64,000 bases of DNA from Amorphophallus konjac (Eukaryota > Streptophyta > Magnoliopsida > Alismatales > Araceae), in the NCBI GenBank assembly GCA_022559845.1, contig CM040128.1:266544698-266608697 (forward strand), written 5' to 3'. Numbering within the stretch: position 1 is the first letter of the stretch; the number at the start of each line of letters is the position of its first letter. Below are positions 52,577 through 64,000 of the stretch, one piece after another. A model generated the notes under the pieces. That model made no database searches. It was given only the letters and a program-made list of their open reading frames with translations, and was not told the origin of the DNA. The position numbers and the translations under genes are program-made.

Positions 52577-54780
52577 AACTTAGGGGCGATTATGTATGAA
52601 GGAATAAAGGCCACTGTGGTACGAATCAATAGAGAAAAAGGTGTCAACAACTAGGGAGCACTCCTATCTGATGGGGCTCCACTCACCCTCATCTTCACCT
52701 ACTATATAGCATGGACCTGCTAGGGAAAGAAGCAACGGCCTCTTATCCCATTGATGAAACATCTCTACTCAAGGGTGGCTATCTCTTCCAAGATGGCGGT
52801 TAGGTGAGAAAGGCAAGTTAAGGGCAAGGATGGTGCACCAACTGCAAGAGTTCAAGAAGTGCAAGCAGAGCTCGTACAAGTTGAAAGAATAGAAGAGCTT
52901 GTTGCCCAATCCTGAGACAACAATAATAGAAGCTATAGCAGTGCATCCTCTGGAGACTACAGCACAAGAGACAGTAATGGAAGATATAGCTCTGGAGGTG
53001 ATGATGGCTAGAATAGAGACTCTCACTGAAGATATGTCTCTGCCAGAATTGTCCTCTATTTAGGGAGAGGAAAATGCACAGGGTAGCATAGCAGAACCCT
53101 CTCCAACTGCTCATGCTAATATTGAAACACGAGTCCTAGCAACTCACAGGGCAGTAGAAGCAACAGTGCAAACAGAAGACACGCTACCAGAGACAGAGGA
53201 ATCAGCTGCTTGGAAAAAAAATTCTTCTCCAGTCCAAGAAGAAAGAAGAATGAATTTTGAAAAATTAGTTACCAACATAGGGCAGATTTTGAGCACTTCA
53301 AAAGTCTTAATGCACAGATGGCTCATGAAGTGGACAAGATGCACTCAAGGCTATGTGAGATCATGAGAGAAGGATGCTCTGTTTAGAATTTCACTTCCCA
53401 GCTCTGTAGAGACGCGGAAAACATTCTGAAAGTTCTGGGTAGCATTTCTGCTAATGCGACTCCTATAAGGAGAGGATTGAGGCACATTGAGGAAGTAGTG
53501 AAAGAGCTCCAACAAACAATGATTGAAAAATTGGGCTATGTTCAAGGTATAATGTCTGAGTTACAACAGACTGTGCTAAGCAATTTGGGGACCTTATGGT
53601 CATGGAACTACATCAAAGGTAGTCTTTTGAGATAAATTATGAGTAGCTAGCTTCATTGGTAGCAGATAAAATCAACAGGAGGACTAAACCCAAGCCTGCC
53701 CCACAACTAGTAGGAAGAGTCAAGGTTGTCTGCCACAAGGCTCCAAGAGAGAGGATTTCCAGCATTTCCCCTATGGCAGAACCTTCAGTTGCTGTGGATG
53801 CACAACCTCCACCTCTTTCTGAACCAATCTCTCCTGCTGAGATGCATAACATAGAAAGACCAGCAAGAGCAAAAGCCTGAGTAAAAGTTGCTACTGACAT
53901 AGCAGAGGCAGAGAGACTTGTCGGACTCAGGAGCAAAAGAAAACTACAGCCAAGACTTTAGCTAAACCCACAAAAATAAAGAAGATTCCAACTGGTATTG
54001 CTAATATGTTCCTCAATGATATTGATAGGAAGACACATGAAATATGGGAAAAGTACAATGAAGTTTTGAAGGCACAAGGTCAAACTGGCATGCATCTTCA
54101 GGAGTTCATGGATAAACTCTTAAAATGAGGACTTCAGAGCAACAGTCAGATCTACCTTAGGGGAGTCCTCGTCAGATTTAGAGGAAGTTCCACATCCTCC
54201 ACCTCGCACACACTTAGGGGGAGGGAAACTTCTCAGCACAACCTCAATCACCCTGTATGTGTGTCAAACTCATCTTCTAAATTCCTCATCTTGTATTTAG
54301 TAATGTTTAGGTAGTTATACCATTCTCTTATCACATTTCAGAATCCCCTTCTATGACCCTACACCGCCTTCGTTTGGAGAGAATTAGTACAATAATCAAC
54401 AGACAAGAGCAGACTTCCTCAACATTTTTGGAGTTCTCATGAGAGATAAGCAGGGAAGCAGATTTATTATAATTGGGTCAGACACTTCTACAGAAGTCGT
54501 CATCTGAATAAGCCAGAAATTCCTCTAGCCAACTTCACAGCCAACCTAATAAGTCTTGGCGATGCTCCTGAATTCATGATTATGAACTACTGGGATCAAG
54601 TCCATAATTTCACATAGGAGTAGTACATCCTAGAGTTCACTCCTGAGTATGGGCTCTACCATGAGTACAACGATGTACTTGTCAGACTAGGAAAGAATAA
54701 GGTCACGTTTAAGCAGTGCAAGGCAATCCAAATCCAGCTTGTTCATAGGGAGGTTGAGGAAGAAATTGACCGTTTGGCCG
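52380..54780 (+). pseudogene. Degenerate retroelement-like ORF remnants, unassigned
   Basis: Several plus-strand stretches read like a decayed protein broken by stops and frameshifts: FAHCISPKRGSFTHMSDMDL (about 52465), PETEESAAWKKNSSPVQEER (53190), PKPAPQLVGRVKVVCHKAPR (53690), PEIPLANFTANLISLGDAPE (about 54510) and LYHEYNDVLVRLGKNKVTFK (about 54655). A GA microsatellite at 52541-52572 interrupts it. I cannot name the family; it could be the capsid-like or additional ORF of a plant LTR element. Confidence 0.4.
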
Positions 54781-54808
54781 TGTTTTGGTTGTTCGAGGTC
54801 GGTGAGGT

Positions 54809-55000
54809 AGCGGTCTCGCGACTGACCGCTAGGCTACGTCAAGCCGTCAGGGGGGACGACTGCCACCCTTCCAGGCAGTTCTGGGGTGACCGCTTGAGGT
54901 TTTTGGTTTTGGGTTCCTTGCGGTCTCGCGATAGACCGTCAGGCCAGCCTTGCGGTCCAGGGGTAGACCGCTAGGCACTGTGACGGTCTGGGGAGGACCG
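54809..55000. repeat. Four tandem GC hairpins with GCGGTC / GACCGC stems
   Basis: Stems lie at 54809-54830 (AGCGGTC/GACCGCT), 54921-54938 (CGGTC/GACCG, loop TCGCGATA), 54952-54971 (GCGGTC/GACCGC) and 54984-55000 (CGGTC/GACCG with one base skipped). Three are followed by YCAGGC or CTAGGC. The hairpin at 6872-6897 is of the same kind. Confidence 0.75.
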
Positions 55001-56900
55001 CCACTTTATTTTCCGTGTTAGAGGTGTTTTGTTGCGTCGTGTAGACCCCGGTAGACTCGGTTGTGACCCAGTGGTCGACCTTCGATCTCGTGAGTGTCCC
55101 AGATACCCCGGGGGTTCTGTGTCCATGCTTTTCGGTGTCTGGAGGTACCGTGTCACCTCGATTGGCGTGTCCATAGGTTTTGAGGGTCCGGGTGACTCTT
55201 TATGTTTCGGGCTTTCGTGTTCTTGCTAAATCGAGTCACCGTGTATCGGTATGCGTGCGGTGGGTTGTTCCGCACATCATGGGTTTCTCCAGAAGGTGAT
55301 TTCCGAGTGGGCCATGTGCGTGGCCTTGGACAGTGAGTCCAGTCAACCAGCCTGGGGCTGGAGATTTCCATGTGTCCCTAAGATGAGGATTAACCTGGCG
55401 ACTTGTGAGCTACCTTGGAATTGTGCCACCATGATTTCAGACCTAGGGATTAGGCTAGATTAACGGCGTTGTACCGTTATGTACGACGATCTTGACCTGA
55501 GTCTCGTAACTCAAGGACCGTTGGATTTAGTAGGTCTAGTCGGCTGTCCAGAGTCTGGTGGCGCCGTGCCATCTGTTACTCCATGTTACTCGCAATGGGT
55601 GCGTGAGTGGCTTTCCGTGTTCACGTTCAGTGACCTCCCACTAGTCGTAGCCTTCTTACGGCACGCGTGTGTTGACCCACCCGGGAGTGGTGGAGCGGCT
55701 TACCCGAGAGAGACGGTTTTTAGTCTGGTTTCCGTAGGGCCCCTTGTCTTTGCAGCCTGAGTCCGGTTGGGGGGAAAATCGGCTAGAGGACCCGACCTAG
55801 AGCAGTTGGTCTGTGTGTGCACACTTAGTTGGGGGCTATTGGACCCGCGCTGACGAGCGTGACCCCAGTTAGTCCTTGTTCGTGGTACTCGTTACTGTAG
55901 TGTCTCTGCCTACGCTTGGGGCGTCGCAGCGAGACACTTGAGGAGCGGACTAAGTCGTCAGTGGATGCATCCGACTTTGCTTATGGTGGGCAGTGCTCCC
56001 GTCACGTGACGTGAGTTTCTTGTGACTTGAGTTTCCGCTTCCCGTCTGCGAGACGTGATTTTACATGCAGTTCTCGGGTGTTTTCCCAATGCTGTGGTCT
56101 AGGGGTTCCGATGAGTGTCACCGAGGGCCTCCCCCCTAGACAGCGTTGAGTTCTCGACGGCGTGGTCATTTTTCCTAGTAGCGTGACTAGGGTGGTTTGT
56201 CGTATGGTGGTCTCCCGACTGTGAGATCAGGGTGCGTGTTTTCATGTACAGTGGGAGTAGCTGTAGAGCCGAGTTTTTACCGGCCATCGGTTTGTTGTTC
56301 ATGCTGTAGTTACTGCTTTCCATTATCACCGTTGTTCTCGGTTGGGGTTCAGCAGGATCCCTACTGAGCTAGTGACAGGAGACTCACCCCTGCTTTTCAG
56401 GTGCGGTGGTTCTTCCTCGAGGTTCGAGGGTGCTGTACAGAGGTTCTTGGCTGCCAGCTCGCCGGGCCGAGTGTTCACTCGGTGTTGGGTACGTTCTCTG
56501 TCTTAGATTGTACTTTTCGTTGGACTGGACTCTACTGTTATAGTTGTTTATTTATTTCTGTTAATTGTTGAATTGTCCTGCCTTATCTCCTATTTCTTTG
56601 TACCTCTACACTCCTTTTAGCCCTTCCGAGCCTCGGCTCGTGGGCAGCGGGCCAAGATTCGAATGGTATTGGATTCCCTTCCCGGTATCCGGATCTTGGA
56701 TAGTTACAGGCCATGCCTGTAAACTGGCAAGCGAGACCCTGCCCGCCGAGAAATGCTTCCTCCAATTAGGGGAGGCGCCTCGTCGCACACCTGCAAACCA
56801 AGAAAAACGAGGGGAAAATAGTCACACGCCACAAGAACGGGGAAAAGATGGAGGAAGAAGAAGTCTCATTCAAAAGTAGAGGGAAAAAAGTACAAGGAAA
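55001..56900. other. GC-rich non-coding, LTR/leader-like
   Basis: No ORF here shows a known motif, and most are under 105 codons. Composition and punctuation resemble an LTR or long leader of a plant gypsy element, but no LTR ends or partner copy were found. Confidence 0.4.
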
Positions 56901-56912
56901 TCTCCCGTTCCC

Positions 56913-57164
56913 TTAGGGACGAAACATGTCCGGTTCGAGGAGCAGAACCCCCCTACCAGCGTACAAGCGGTTAACCTTCTCCAAGGCCTCCCGACAGCTG
57001 TCCAAGTATCTGACCCTGTACTGCTCGGAGACGGAACCATTCTCTCCTGGCTCTGGCCACGGCCGCCACGGTGCCGGAAAAGCCTCCCTCTGAAGGATCA
57101 GGGGTTGATGACGAACCTGCAAAGACTCATCGTCTGACAAAGTACCAGACTCCCCCGATGACAT
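56913..57164 (-). other. Small ORF, MSSGESGTLSDDESL start (83 aa)
   Basis: The N-terminus is acidic and Ser-rich, followed by YRVRYLDSCREALEKVNRLY, which looks helical. It lies downstream of the additional ORF on the same strand. I recognise no domain; it may be a decayed exon of that ORF or chance. Confidence 0.25.
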
Positions 57165-57520
57165 CTCGCAGGGATGGCTCCTTCGAAGCCTCTACACCGT
57201 AAGGCTGGGCGGAGGTCATTACTTATAGGAGGAGGTGAAGTTCCCAGAAGGCCAGCGGACTCCTACTGCCTTTTCAAATCTACAGAAACCGAAGCAACGA
57301 ATCCCGAAAATTGCGCCCTTCTAGGGTAACTCTTGAAGGCACCGTTCCGTATCCCCAGGAGATCTCATAGCAATCAGAGGAAAAGGAAATACATGGCAAC
57401 GATTTCAAAATTTGCGGGAAAAAGGAAAGTTTTCTATTCCACGGCCAAAGGCTTACAAAGGAAGGGGCAGCCGCCCCAGCAGAACAAGAAAGGCACAAAG
57501 AAAAAATAGAGGGCACCCCC

Positions 57521-59831
57521 TCAAGGGTCCGTCCCGACATCAACATCACGTGACCCAGTCTCCTCGGGCTCAGGTGTAGCAGCAGCTCCTGGGGAAGGCA
57601 GGTCTTCAGCCGGATCCACTACGCATTCCTCCGCTATTGGGACGTCAGTGGGTGCTCGCTCGCTAGTGCTCGGCCCCGACATCTGCTCCCCGACCTCAAC
57701 CTCTTCGTCACCAGGCTTCTCCTCGCCATCACTGGCCTCAGCGCCATAAGGTGTCGAGGGAGGAGGGAGAGAAGGTATCAAGGCACCAAGGTTCCCGATC
57801 GTAGCCACAACGGCAGCCATCTAGCCTTCCCGGAAGCCACGTTCACGTGCCGGCTCAAAGAACTCCAAGGCCACCACGGTCAACTCGGTCCGATAGGCCG
57901 AGGAAGAACAGAAGTGCTCCACTGCTTCCTCGCTAATAGTAGACATCGACGAATGCAGTTCAGCAAGCTGTGCTTCCACCTCCTGAGCCCGAGTCTCGAC
58001 AACTTGGACATGTGCCCTCAGCTTGGCAGCATGAGCTTCAGCTATCTCGGTCCGGACGCGTAAGAAGTCGCGGTCCCGCTCTATCCTAGCGAGGACCCGC
58101 TCCACCTGCCTTAGCTGCTCACAAAGCCCGGCGATTTTGGCCTCAGCTGCCTTCTGATGCTCCTCGAGCACCTCGTGGTTGGCCGCCAACTCAGCTTGCA
58201 TGGCCTGACTGGCCTCCAACTCCCGCGCAAGGCCGCCGAAGTGATGCCTCCACAAGCTGAAGGCCCTGGTGACTGTGCACAAACTCTTCGTGGCCAAATC
58301 CGTCAGCTCCCTCTCGGCCCCGGAACCGAACACCTCGGTGCACTCGCGCCATCTGACGCTCTTGTTAATAAGGTCGACAGCCACCGCGATACCCGCATGT
58401 CCGACCGTAGCTTCCTCAGGCGGCAGGTGCTGAGCGAGCAAGGGGACCTCGGGTGGCGGGGAATGTACCACTTCGTCAGCAATAGGGGCCTTGCCCTTAT
58501 CACGCCCCTCTCCTACGGAGGTATGTGCGGGAGGAGAAATTATAGACTCCTCAGCTGGTTGCAGCGGCAGAACCTCGGGAGGAGGAGGTGCCTCGGACGA
58601 CGACGGCGGCGGAACCTGACTTCGGGCCGGAGCGGAAACTTTGCTCCTCTTCTTCGGGCGACGATGGTTGTCCAGCGCCGCCAACTCATCCACAGTCAAC
58701 GAGAAGTGACCACCGCCAACCATGGATGACTCCCCTTCAGCAACGCTAGCGGCCCCCTCGGAGATGTCCTTCCGAGCACTTGACCCGCCACTAGCCACAG
58801 GAGCCGCTGACGGGCTCACCAAGGGGACGCTTGCATGAACTGGATGCTGAAGCAGCCCCGGAGCAAACACGACCACGGCCTGGGGGGCAACGACTGTCAC
58901 CTGACCGGTCCCATGTTCGACATGATCCATGGGGCGAGGAACATTCCACGGCAGCTCGACGATCTCGTACCGCAGTTCTGATGACTCCTGAGCCCTTGCA
59001 AAGATAGCACAGGGAGCGTTAATTCGGTTCGCTACCAGCAGGCATGAGGAACGTTAAAGGTAATACCCTGAGGTAGTGGGTAGTTCATCCCCAGCTCCCG
59101 AAGCACCGCCGAAGTCAGCTCAAAATCGGCGTTAGGGAGGTGAAAACGGAGCAGAGCCTTTATCTTCTTAGTCTCCTTGGCCGTCGCCGAGGGCCGCCTA
59201 TCAGCCCATATGGGATGGAAACCTACGAACCTGCAAGGACCACGAGCACCCGCCCTGGTGATATAGACGAAGCGCTCCACCCAACGCTTGAGGTTGGATG
59301 TAGCCTCGGAGACACTAACGAGGTGTCGGTAAGGCTTGGCCTTGAAGTAGGCGAAGGCAGTGTCGCAAGGGCAGTTCTGGAGATAATAGAACTGTCGGAA
59401 GAGATGGGCGGTTGGCTCTACCGTAATCTTCCTACACACGAAGACAAAACCACAGAGGATGTGGTAGAAATTAGGGGAGAGATCCTCTGGTTGCCGACCA
59501 TAATGATGTAGGATAGAATCGATGAAGGGATGAATCGGAAGACGGAACCCCGCCTAGAAAGAGGCTATGAAAACCCTACTGCGGCCCGAAGGCATACTCA
59601 ACAGGTCGTCATCGATGGTCGGGAAGACGATATCAAATTCAGGGGAATCTGGAAGGCTTCTCGAAGCCCGTAGACCACCCTATACGCCATTAGCGGCGGA
59701 GAATGGGGATGACTAATGCCTGCCCCCGAAGTGCTCGAAGCGCCGCCACGACCAGGGCCCACTTCTTCAACAGAAGATGCGGGGCTAACTCGATGGGTCC
59801 TCCTACGAGGCGGCATGACTGCAGAAGGCAA
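57521..59831 (-). pseudogene. Antisense additional ORF: putative gypsy-type transposon (Transposase_28-like) domain and coiled coil
   Basis: The N-terminus at 59831 (MPSAVMPPRRRTHRVSP) runs to 59598 before the frame breaks. 59439-59032 reads TVEPTAHLFRQFYYLQNCPC, FAYFKAKPYRHLV and KRWVERFVYITRAG, which resemble the plant 'putative gypsy type transposon' domain. A short break at about 58985-59035 has GT...AG-like borders and may be an intron. 58930-57821 contains P/S-rich linkers and a coiled coil (residues about 235-330, ELEASQAMQAELAANHEVLE onward). One TAG at 57821-57823 separates this from an acidic C-terminus open to 57521. The role of such ORFs is unknown. Confidence 0.68.
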
Positions 59832-60000
59832 AAAAACGCAGGGGAAGGAAGAAAACCCTCACCAGGCAAAGGAAGAAGGAGCCTACGACAAGCATAGCAA
59901 CCGACGGGATGCGGATGGGGTCCTTAGGGAAACCTCACGGTGACCCTTATAACCGTCCACGACAGACCGGCGCTTCCAAGCCGTAGGGCAGGTGAAAAGG

Positions 60001-61101
60001 TGTCTGTCACTATCACGGTACGGTCACCAAGGCCAGTCGTATGCTCGGAGCCCGCGCTCCCAGACAAAAGGGACTCGCATCATGATCACCAGAGCGACGC
60101 CTGCCACCGCCACGGGCGCCTTGCGCGCCAAGCATGCGACTGGGACCACCGACCCCATGATACAAGGAGATCGTCCTCGAACCCCTCACTCTAATTGACC
60201 CTCTCATGCTCGACTCTCAGCTCCCTACAAAGTGCTCGGCAACTCAGAGTAGGGGGGCTAGTGAGGAGGATGAATCTGGCTTGGCCAAGAATCGGCCCGT
60301 TAACGACCAGCCCAACTCGATTTGCAGTCTACAACGCGCTCAAGGGCGCCCGGCTGCCACAGCCCATAAAGGGGCGGCCCACCACGACCCAACATTGGAT
60401 TCGATAGCACAAGAAGGGCTACGGCCCAGGCGCAATGACCGCCGGAGAACCCTCCGACGACTGACCATTACCCCCCATGACGTCGGCCTCGACCCCATAA
60501 CGGGCGAGCACGCCCCACGGGCGCCGTAAGACTCGCCCAGGGACCATTCGACGTCGGGGTAATCGCCCTCCAACGGGAAACTCCCACCATAATCGCGGGA
60601 GGTGTTACTCCACTACTTATGCCCTTCCATGTTAAGGGATATGCCTTTAACTCCATGATAGCCCCCTATAAAAGGGACGTCGACAGAGAAGAGAAGACAC
60701 GGTAGAACTTCTGCCAAAAGCTTCTCTCAGAGAATAGAGCAGCTAGACTTGCTACAAGTGATAGAGAGGACACCCCACGTCCGGGGAGAAGATCCTTCCT
60801 GTGCGATCTTACCACCCAACGAGCACTCTCCGAGTGACCACTGGGATTGGCGAGCACTCGAAAGGGAGGCCTACGCGGCTCTCAGATCCACTACGGTGAC
60901 CTCCGTCCTCCTCTTCTACTTTGCTCTTCTCTGTTCCTTAAATCTCCTTCTACTAAGGTAATGACTTAAGCATCGGAGGGTTGTCCCCTGGAGTAACACC
61001 GAGGGCTCCTTCTGACGTCCTTTCAACTTCTGGTGTGTGCAGGTTTTCACAGGTGACGGATGACTTCCCCGATAAACAAATAGCGAAGGTGGTACGTGAC
61101 A
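60001..61101 (+). repeat. 3' LTR of the Tat/Retand-like element (1101 bp)
   Basis: It starts TGTCTGTCAC and ends GTACGTGACA, so the tips are short inverted repeats (TGTC/GACA). The TATA box CTATAAAA is at 60666-60673. CTTAAGCATCGGAGGGTTGT near 60966 is the conserved U5-like sequence of this lineage. The adjacent right 5 bp are TAAAA (61102-61106); the left partner is not visible. Confidence 0.7.
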
Positions 61102-62183
61102 TAAAAACCATATTTCAGTCTATATATATATATATATATAAGATATATATTCATTTCTATTTTTTTGTGAGGAAGGCTTAATAAAAACCAGTTAGCCTTT
61201 CTTGTCTCTTAATTCATCTGATGTTAAGTTTAGCAAAAGGTAGATGATGGTAGGAGCACAAATAAAGAAATAAAATTAATTTTACGAGCATTCACGACAA
61301 CATGAGAAATGTAGAGATATAAATATGATAGATTGTGTATGTAATTATTTTAAAATGAAGTCAAACACGTGGTGGGGTTATCAGACGGATACTTGAACGT
61401 GTGTGATTGTGAGTAAACTTCCAATAATTATTATTATCTTCCTCACTCACGTACGCATATATTCTACTTTGCTTAGTTTACGCTATGTCTCAAAGTCTTA
61501 ACTTAGATTGTTGAGAATGTCTCAAATGCAGCTAGCTACATTGTTCATGCCTGCTAATTGGATGTTTAGATTATTATAAAACGTTACATTGATGGTGACA
61601 AAATTCCTGATTTAATCATATCTTTGCCCAACCTTTATTTTATTTTTTTTGGTGGGGGGGGGTGTTGAAAATAGATTCTTCTGAATCTCGATTTTGGATT
61701 TCGGTGTTTAATCAATCAGAACAAACAAGAACCATGATTTTTTTTTGCTTCGGATTAATTTGAACAAACTAAAAAGTCCACGGATGTAATCTAGAATTGT
61801 GTACCATGTCATGATCCATTTCAGATCCTCTTCCTTCTTGTTGGCCGGCCGGTCCTTGTCAAGTTGACGAGGCTGGGTCTTCCGACCGCGTCCATGGGTC
61901 ACTTTAATAGGAGATTGGTTCATTCCATTCGATCTGTACTGTACTTGAGCTTTTAAAATAGTTTAATTACCATCAGCGAAGCTGGGACCAAGTTTTTCCT
62001 CTCTTTTTTTTTAATTCAATTTGATTTGATCCGTTTGCTTTGTTTTCTTCGATTTGACTCGATCCGGCTTCTTTCTGTTCTAAAACTTAAATAATCAAGG
62101 AGGGGTTAGTGTTTTTAAAACAAGAATCTTTTAATGTTTTTATTAATTTTGATCGTGTAAATTATATATTATGTTATTACGAG
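61102..62183. other. AT-rich, no gene seen
   Basis: TA microsatellite at about 61121-61141 and a T/G homopolymer junction near 61640-61663. No supported coding region. Confidence 0.5.
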
Positions 62184-62827
62184 CAATGTTATCGGAATCG
62201 AATCGACATGTGAACCGACCAATGAGCTGGTTTGGTTGGACCGTTCAATCGAATCGTTTTGAACCGTGATATCATCGTAATAACGATACATGGTCCGACC
62301 CGATTCTATAATCCAAGACAATAAGGAATAAGATATAATGATCAAAATAAATAAATATATATGTATAATTATTAGTCATGATTATGTAACTATATAAAGT
62401 AAAAAAATAACAATAATATGGTTAAATAAACTGAACTTAAAATTTTGTAATATTTCAAATTTTGTAATATTTCATTGATCTTCACTCTTTACAATTGACA
62501 TCTATATTCTTTTAAATATTTAAACTTCAAATATATCTTAAATAAAATGATAAATAACAACAAATCAATAATAATAAGATAATTTTATTCACATATAAAT
62601 ATCATTTTGAATATCTAAATATTTTTTTATTTGATTTTTTTATTTTAAAAGGTGAATCGGGTCGGACCGATTCACCTGTCGAACCGCGGTTCGTCCGGTT
62701 CACCCGATTCTTTAATATTAGACCAGACCGACCTTAATCGGACCGGTTCCTGGACCGGTTCATGGTTGGACCGGTTCATGGTTGGACCGATCTGACCGGC
62801 CGGTCTGGTCTGGTTCTGATAACACTG
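62184..62827. mobile_element. hAT-like MITE, 644 bp
   Basis: The ends are CAATGTTATCGG on the left and, inward from the right, CAGTGTTATCAG. They are flanked by a weak 8-bp duplication, ATTACGAG (62176-62183) against ATTATGAT (62828-62835), six of eight matching. GC-rich subterminal repeats (GGACCGGTTCATGGTT twice near 62750-62785, GAACCG, GACCGG) surround an AT-rich middle. No ORF is present. Confidence 0.62.
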
Positions 62828-62867
62828 ATTATGATGAGAGTTTTGTTGCCGTAATAAAAAAAATAAA

Positions 62868-63490
62868 GTAATACTTTGTGAACCGAATTCGGTGTAGAAA
62901 AGCTATGTCAAAATATAACGTTCGATCTCATTGGCCAAAAAAAGGTGAAAAGACCCTTTCTGCCCAGAAAAGGACGCCCGCGTCAGATCCGTACGGCGCA
63001 CCTTTTCAAGCATTAGATATAGAGCACGCTCAGTGAAAAAATATAAGAATAAAATATTCGGTGGAAGAGTGAAATATTTTATTCCACAAATGAAATATTT
63101 AGTATAGAATTGAAATATTTTATTAAGCTTCGTTCTTGTAACAAAATATTTCATTTCCGTAGTATTTTATCCTTATAACTTACATTCACATAATAAAATA
63201 TTTCATTTATATAAAATATTTCATTAATTTATTTCTGAAGTCAAACAAAATATTTCATTCCCATGACAAAATATTTCATTCATATACAAAATATTTCACT
63301 CTTCTATAAAATATTTTATTCTTACGTTTTCCTGATTGCTCTCCATATTTAATTCTCAAAAATGTGCGGATCCGATGCGGGCATCTTGTTCTACGCAAAG
63401 AGGGTCTTTTCATCTTTTTTTGGGCCAATGAGATCAAACGTTACATTCTGACATGACTTTGTACATCAGATTCGGTGCACAAATTATTAC
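62868..63490. mobile_element. Fold-back / long-TIR element with an AAAATATTTCATT array, 623 bp
   Basis: The first about 130 bp (GTAATACTTTGTGAACCGAA ... AACGTTCGATCTCATTGGCC ... GATCCGTACGGC) are inverted at the right end with moderate divergence. The middle holds about ten copies of AAAATATTTCATT, or its complement, switching orientation near the centre. No transposase is encoded. A MULE-type or fold-back MITE is possible; the target duplication is unclear because the flanks are A-rich. Confidence 0.72.
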
Positions 63491-64000
63491 TAAAAAAATA
63501 AGAATGCCGGGACTTACTCTAAAAGTCAAGCGATTCAATTTTCAATCTACATTATTAAATATTGTTTAGAAGTGTTTGTCTAATTATAAATTAAATATCA
63601 CTTACATATGACGTCTAAAAGTCGCACCACATGATACAATAAGTAATATTATTTAAGCTGGTCACTTCATATTCTTTCAATAGAATGGAAATAAGCATAA
63701 AAATTATATGGTTTTAAATCTGTAAATAGTTTACTAGTAGGGGGAGTGAAGATTAAATAATCTAAAACATGTGACTCATTTCTTATTCTATTGCATATCC
63801 TCGTACCATTACATATTGAATTATCTTTTTTTACAGGTTATATTCTGTCTTTAACTGGTGCTGCGATGCAATGTCAGAGAATGTCACCATGTAGGCGTCA
63901 TGAATTAAATTTTAGGTATTTTTGATTTTAAGTCTCAAAATTATTTAAAAATTTAAATAAATCTCCCTAATCTATATATTTAGCCAAAAGCTCTTAAAAT
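63491..64000. other. AT-rich, no gene seen
   Basis: No ORF, repeat or motif I can support. Confidence 0.5.

Larger units (their letters stand above)
56913..61101 (+). mobile_element. Tat/Retand-like gypsy element, 3' part: antisense additional ORF plus 3' LTR
   Basis: The LTR at 60001-61101 is oriented plus (TATA box, R/U5-like sequence and the AGGTGAAAAGG purine tract just before TGTCTGTCAC), while the ORF next to it is on the minus strand. Antisense additional ORFs between pol and the 3' LTR are known in plant Tat/Retand elements. No pol was found to the left, so the element is truncated or disrupted. The left limit is a guess. Confidence 0.6.

Overview
The window looks like plant nuclear DNA, most likely from an angiosperm with a large, repeat-rich genome. 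I see no host protein-coding gene, tRNA or rRNA. Nearly everything is transposable-element sequence, and much of it is nested. The chromodomain-bearing Ty3/gypsy sequences suggest heterochromatin, possibly pericentromeric; that is inference.

Layout. 1-5909: most of a plus-strand non-autonomous chromovirus-like element (family A, copy A1). 5910-14590: older LTR, leader and minisatellite sequence with no recognisable gene. 14590-16911: a LINE 3' part, interrupted by a 989-bp hAT-like element with an 8-bp target duplication. 16912-19017: broken gag and protease pieces of an old gypsy element, a palindrome array, a 49-bp minisatellite and a rearranged duplication. 20040-21311: a plus-strand LTR of family B ending in an Asp-tRNA-type primer site, joined head-to-head to a minus-strand block. 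21312-49530: a tandem multimer of minus-strand family B (LTR-internal-LTR-internal-LTR-partial internal; period about 4.95 kb once later insertions are removed). Two elements inserted later: a 7.7-kb decayed autonomous chromovirus (30738-38445, target duplication CAATT) and family A copy A2 (40346-47836, minus strand, target duplication CATGG). 49531-51240: an integrase fragment and a second, larger palindrome array. 51241-56900: degenerate ORF remnants and GC-rich LTR- or leader-like DNA with tandem hairpins. 56913-61101: the 3' part of a Tat/Retand-like element, with an additional ORF antisense to its 3' LTR. 61102-64000: AT-rich DNA with a 644-bp hAT-like MITE and a 623-bp fold-back element.

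How the parts fit. Family A encodes gag, a long unrecognised proline-rich region and the GPY/F plus chromodomain-like tail of integrase, but no protease, RT, RNase H or integrase core. Its primer site, polypurine tract and LTR start resemble those of the autonomous chromovirus in the same window. It is therefore a good candidate for mobilisation in trans by that lineage. Family B is likewise non-autonomous (a gag-like ORF only, Athila-like by its primer site and 3' repeats).
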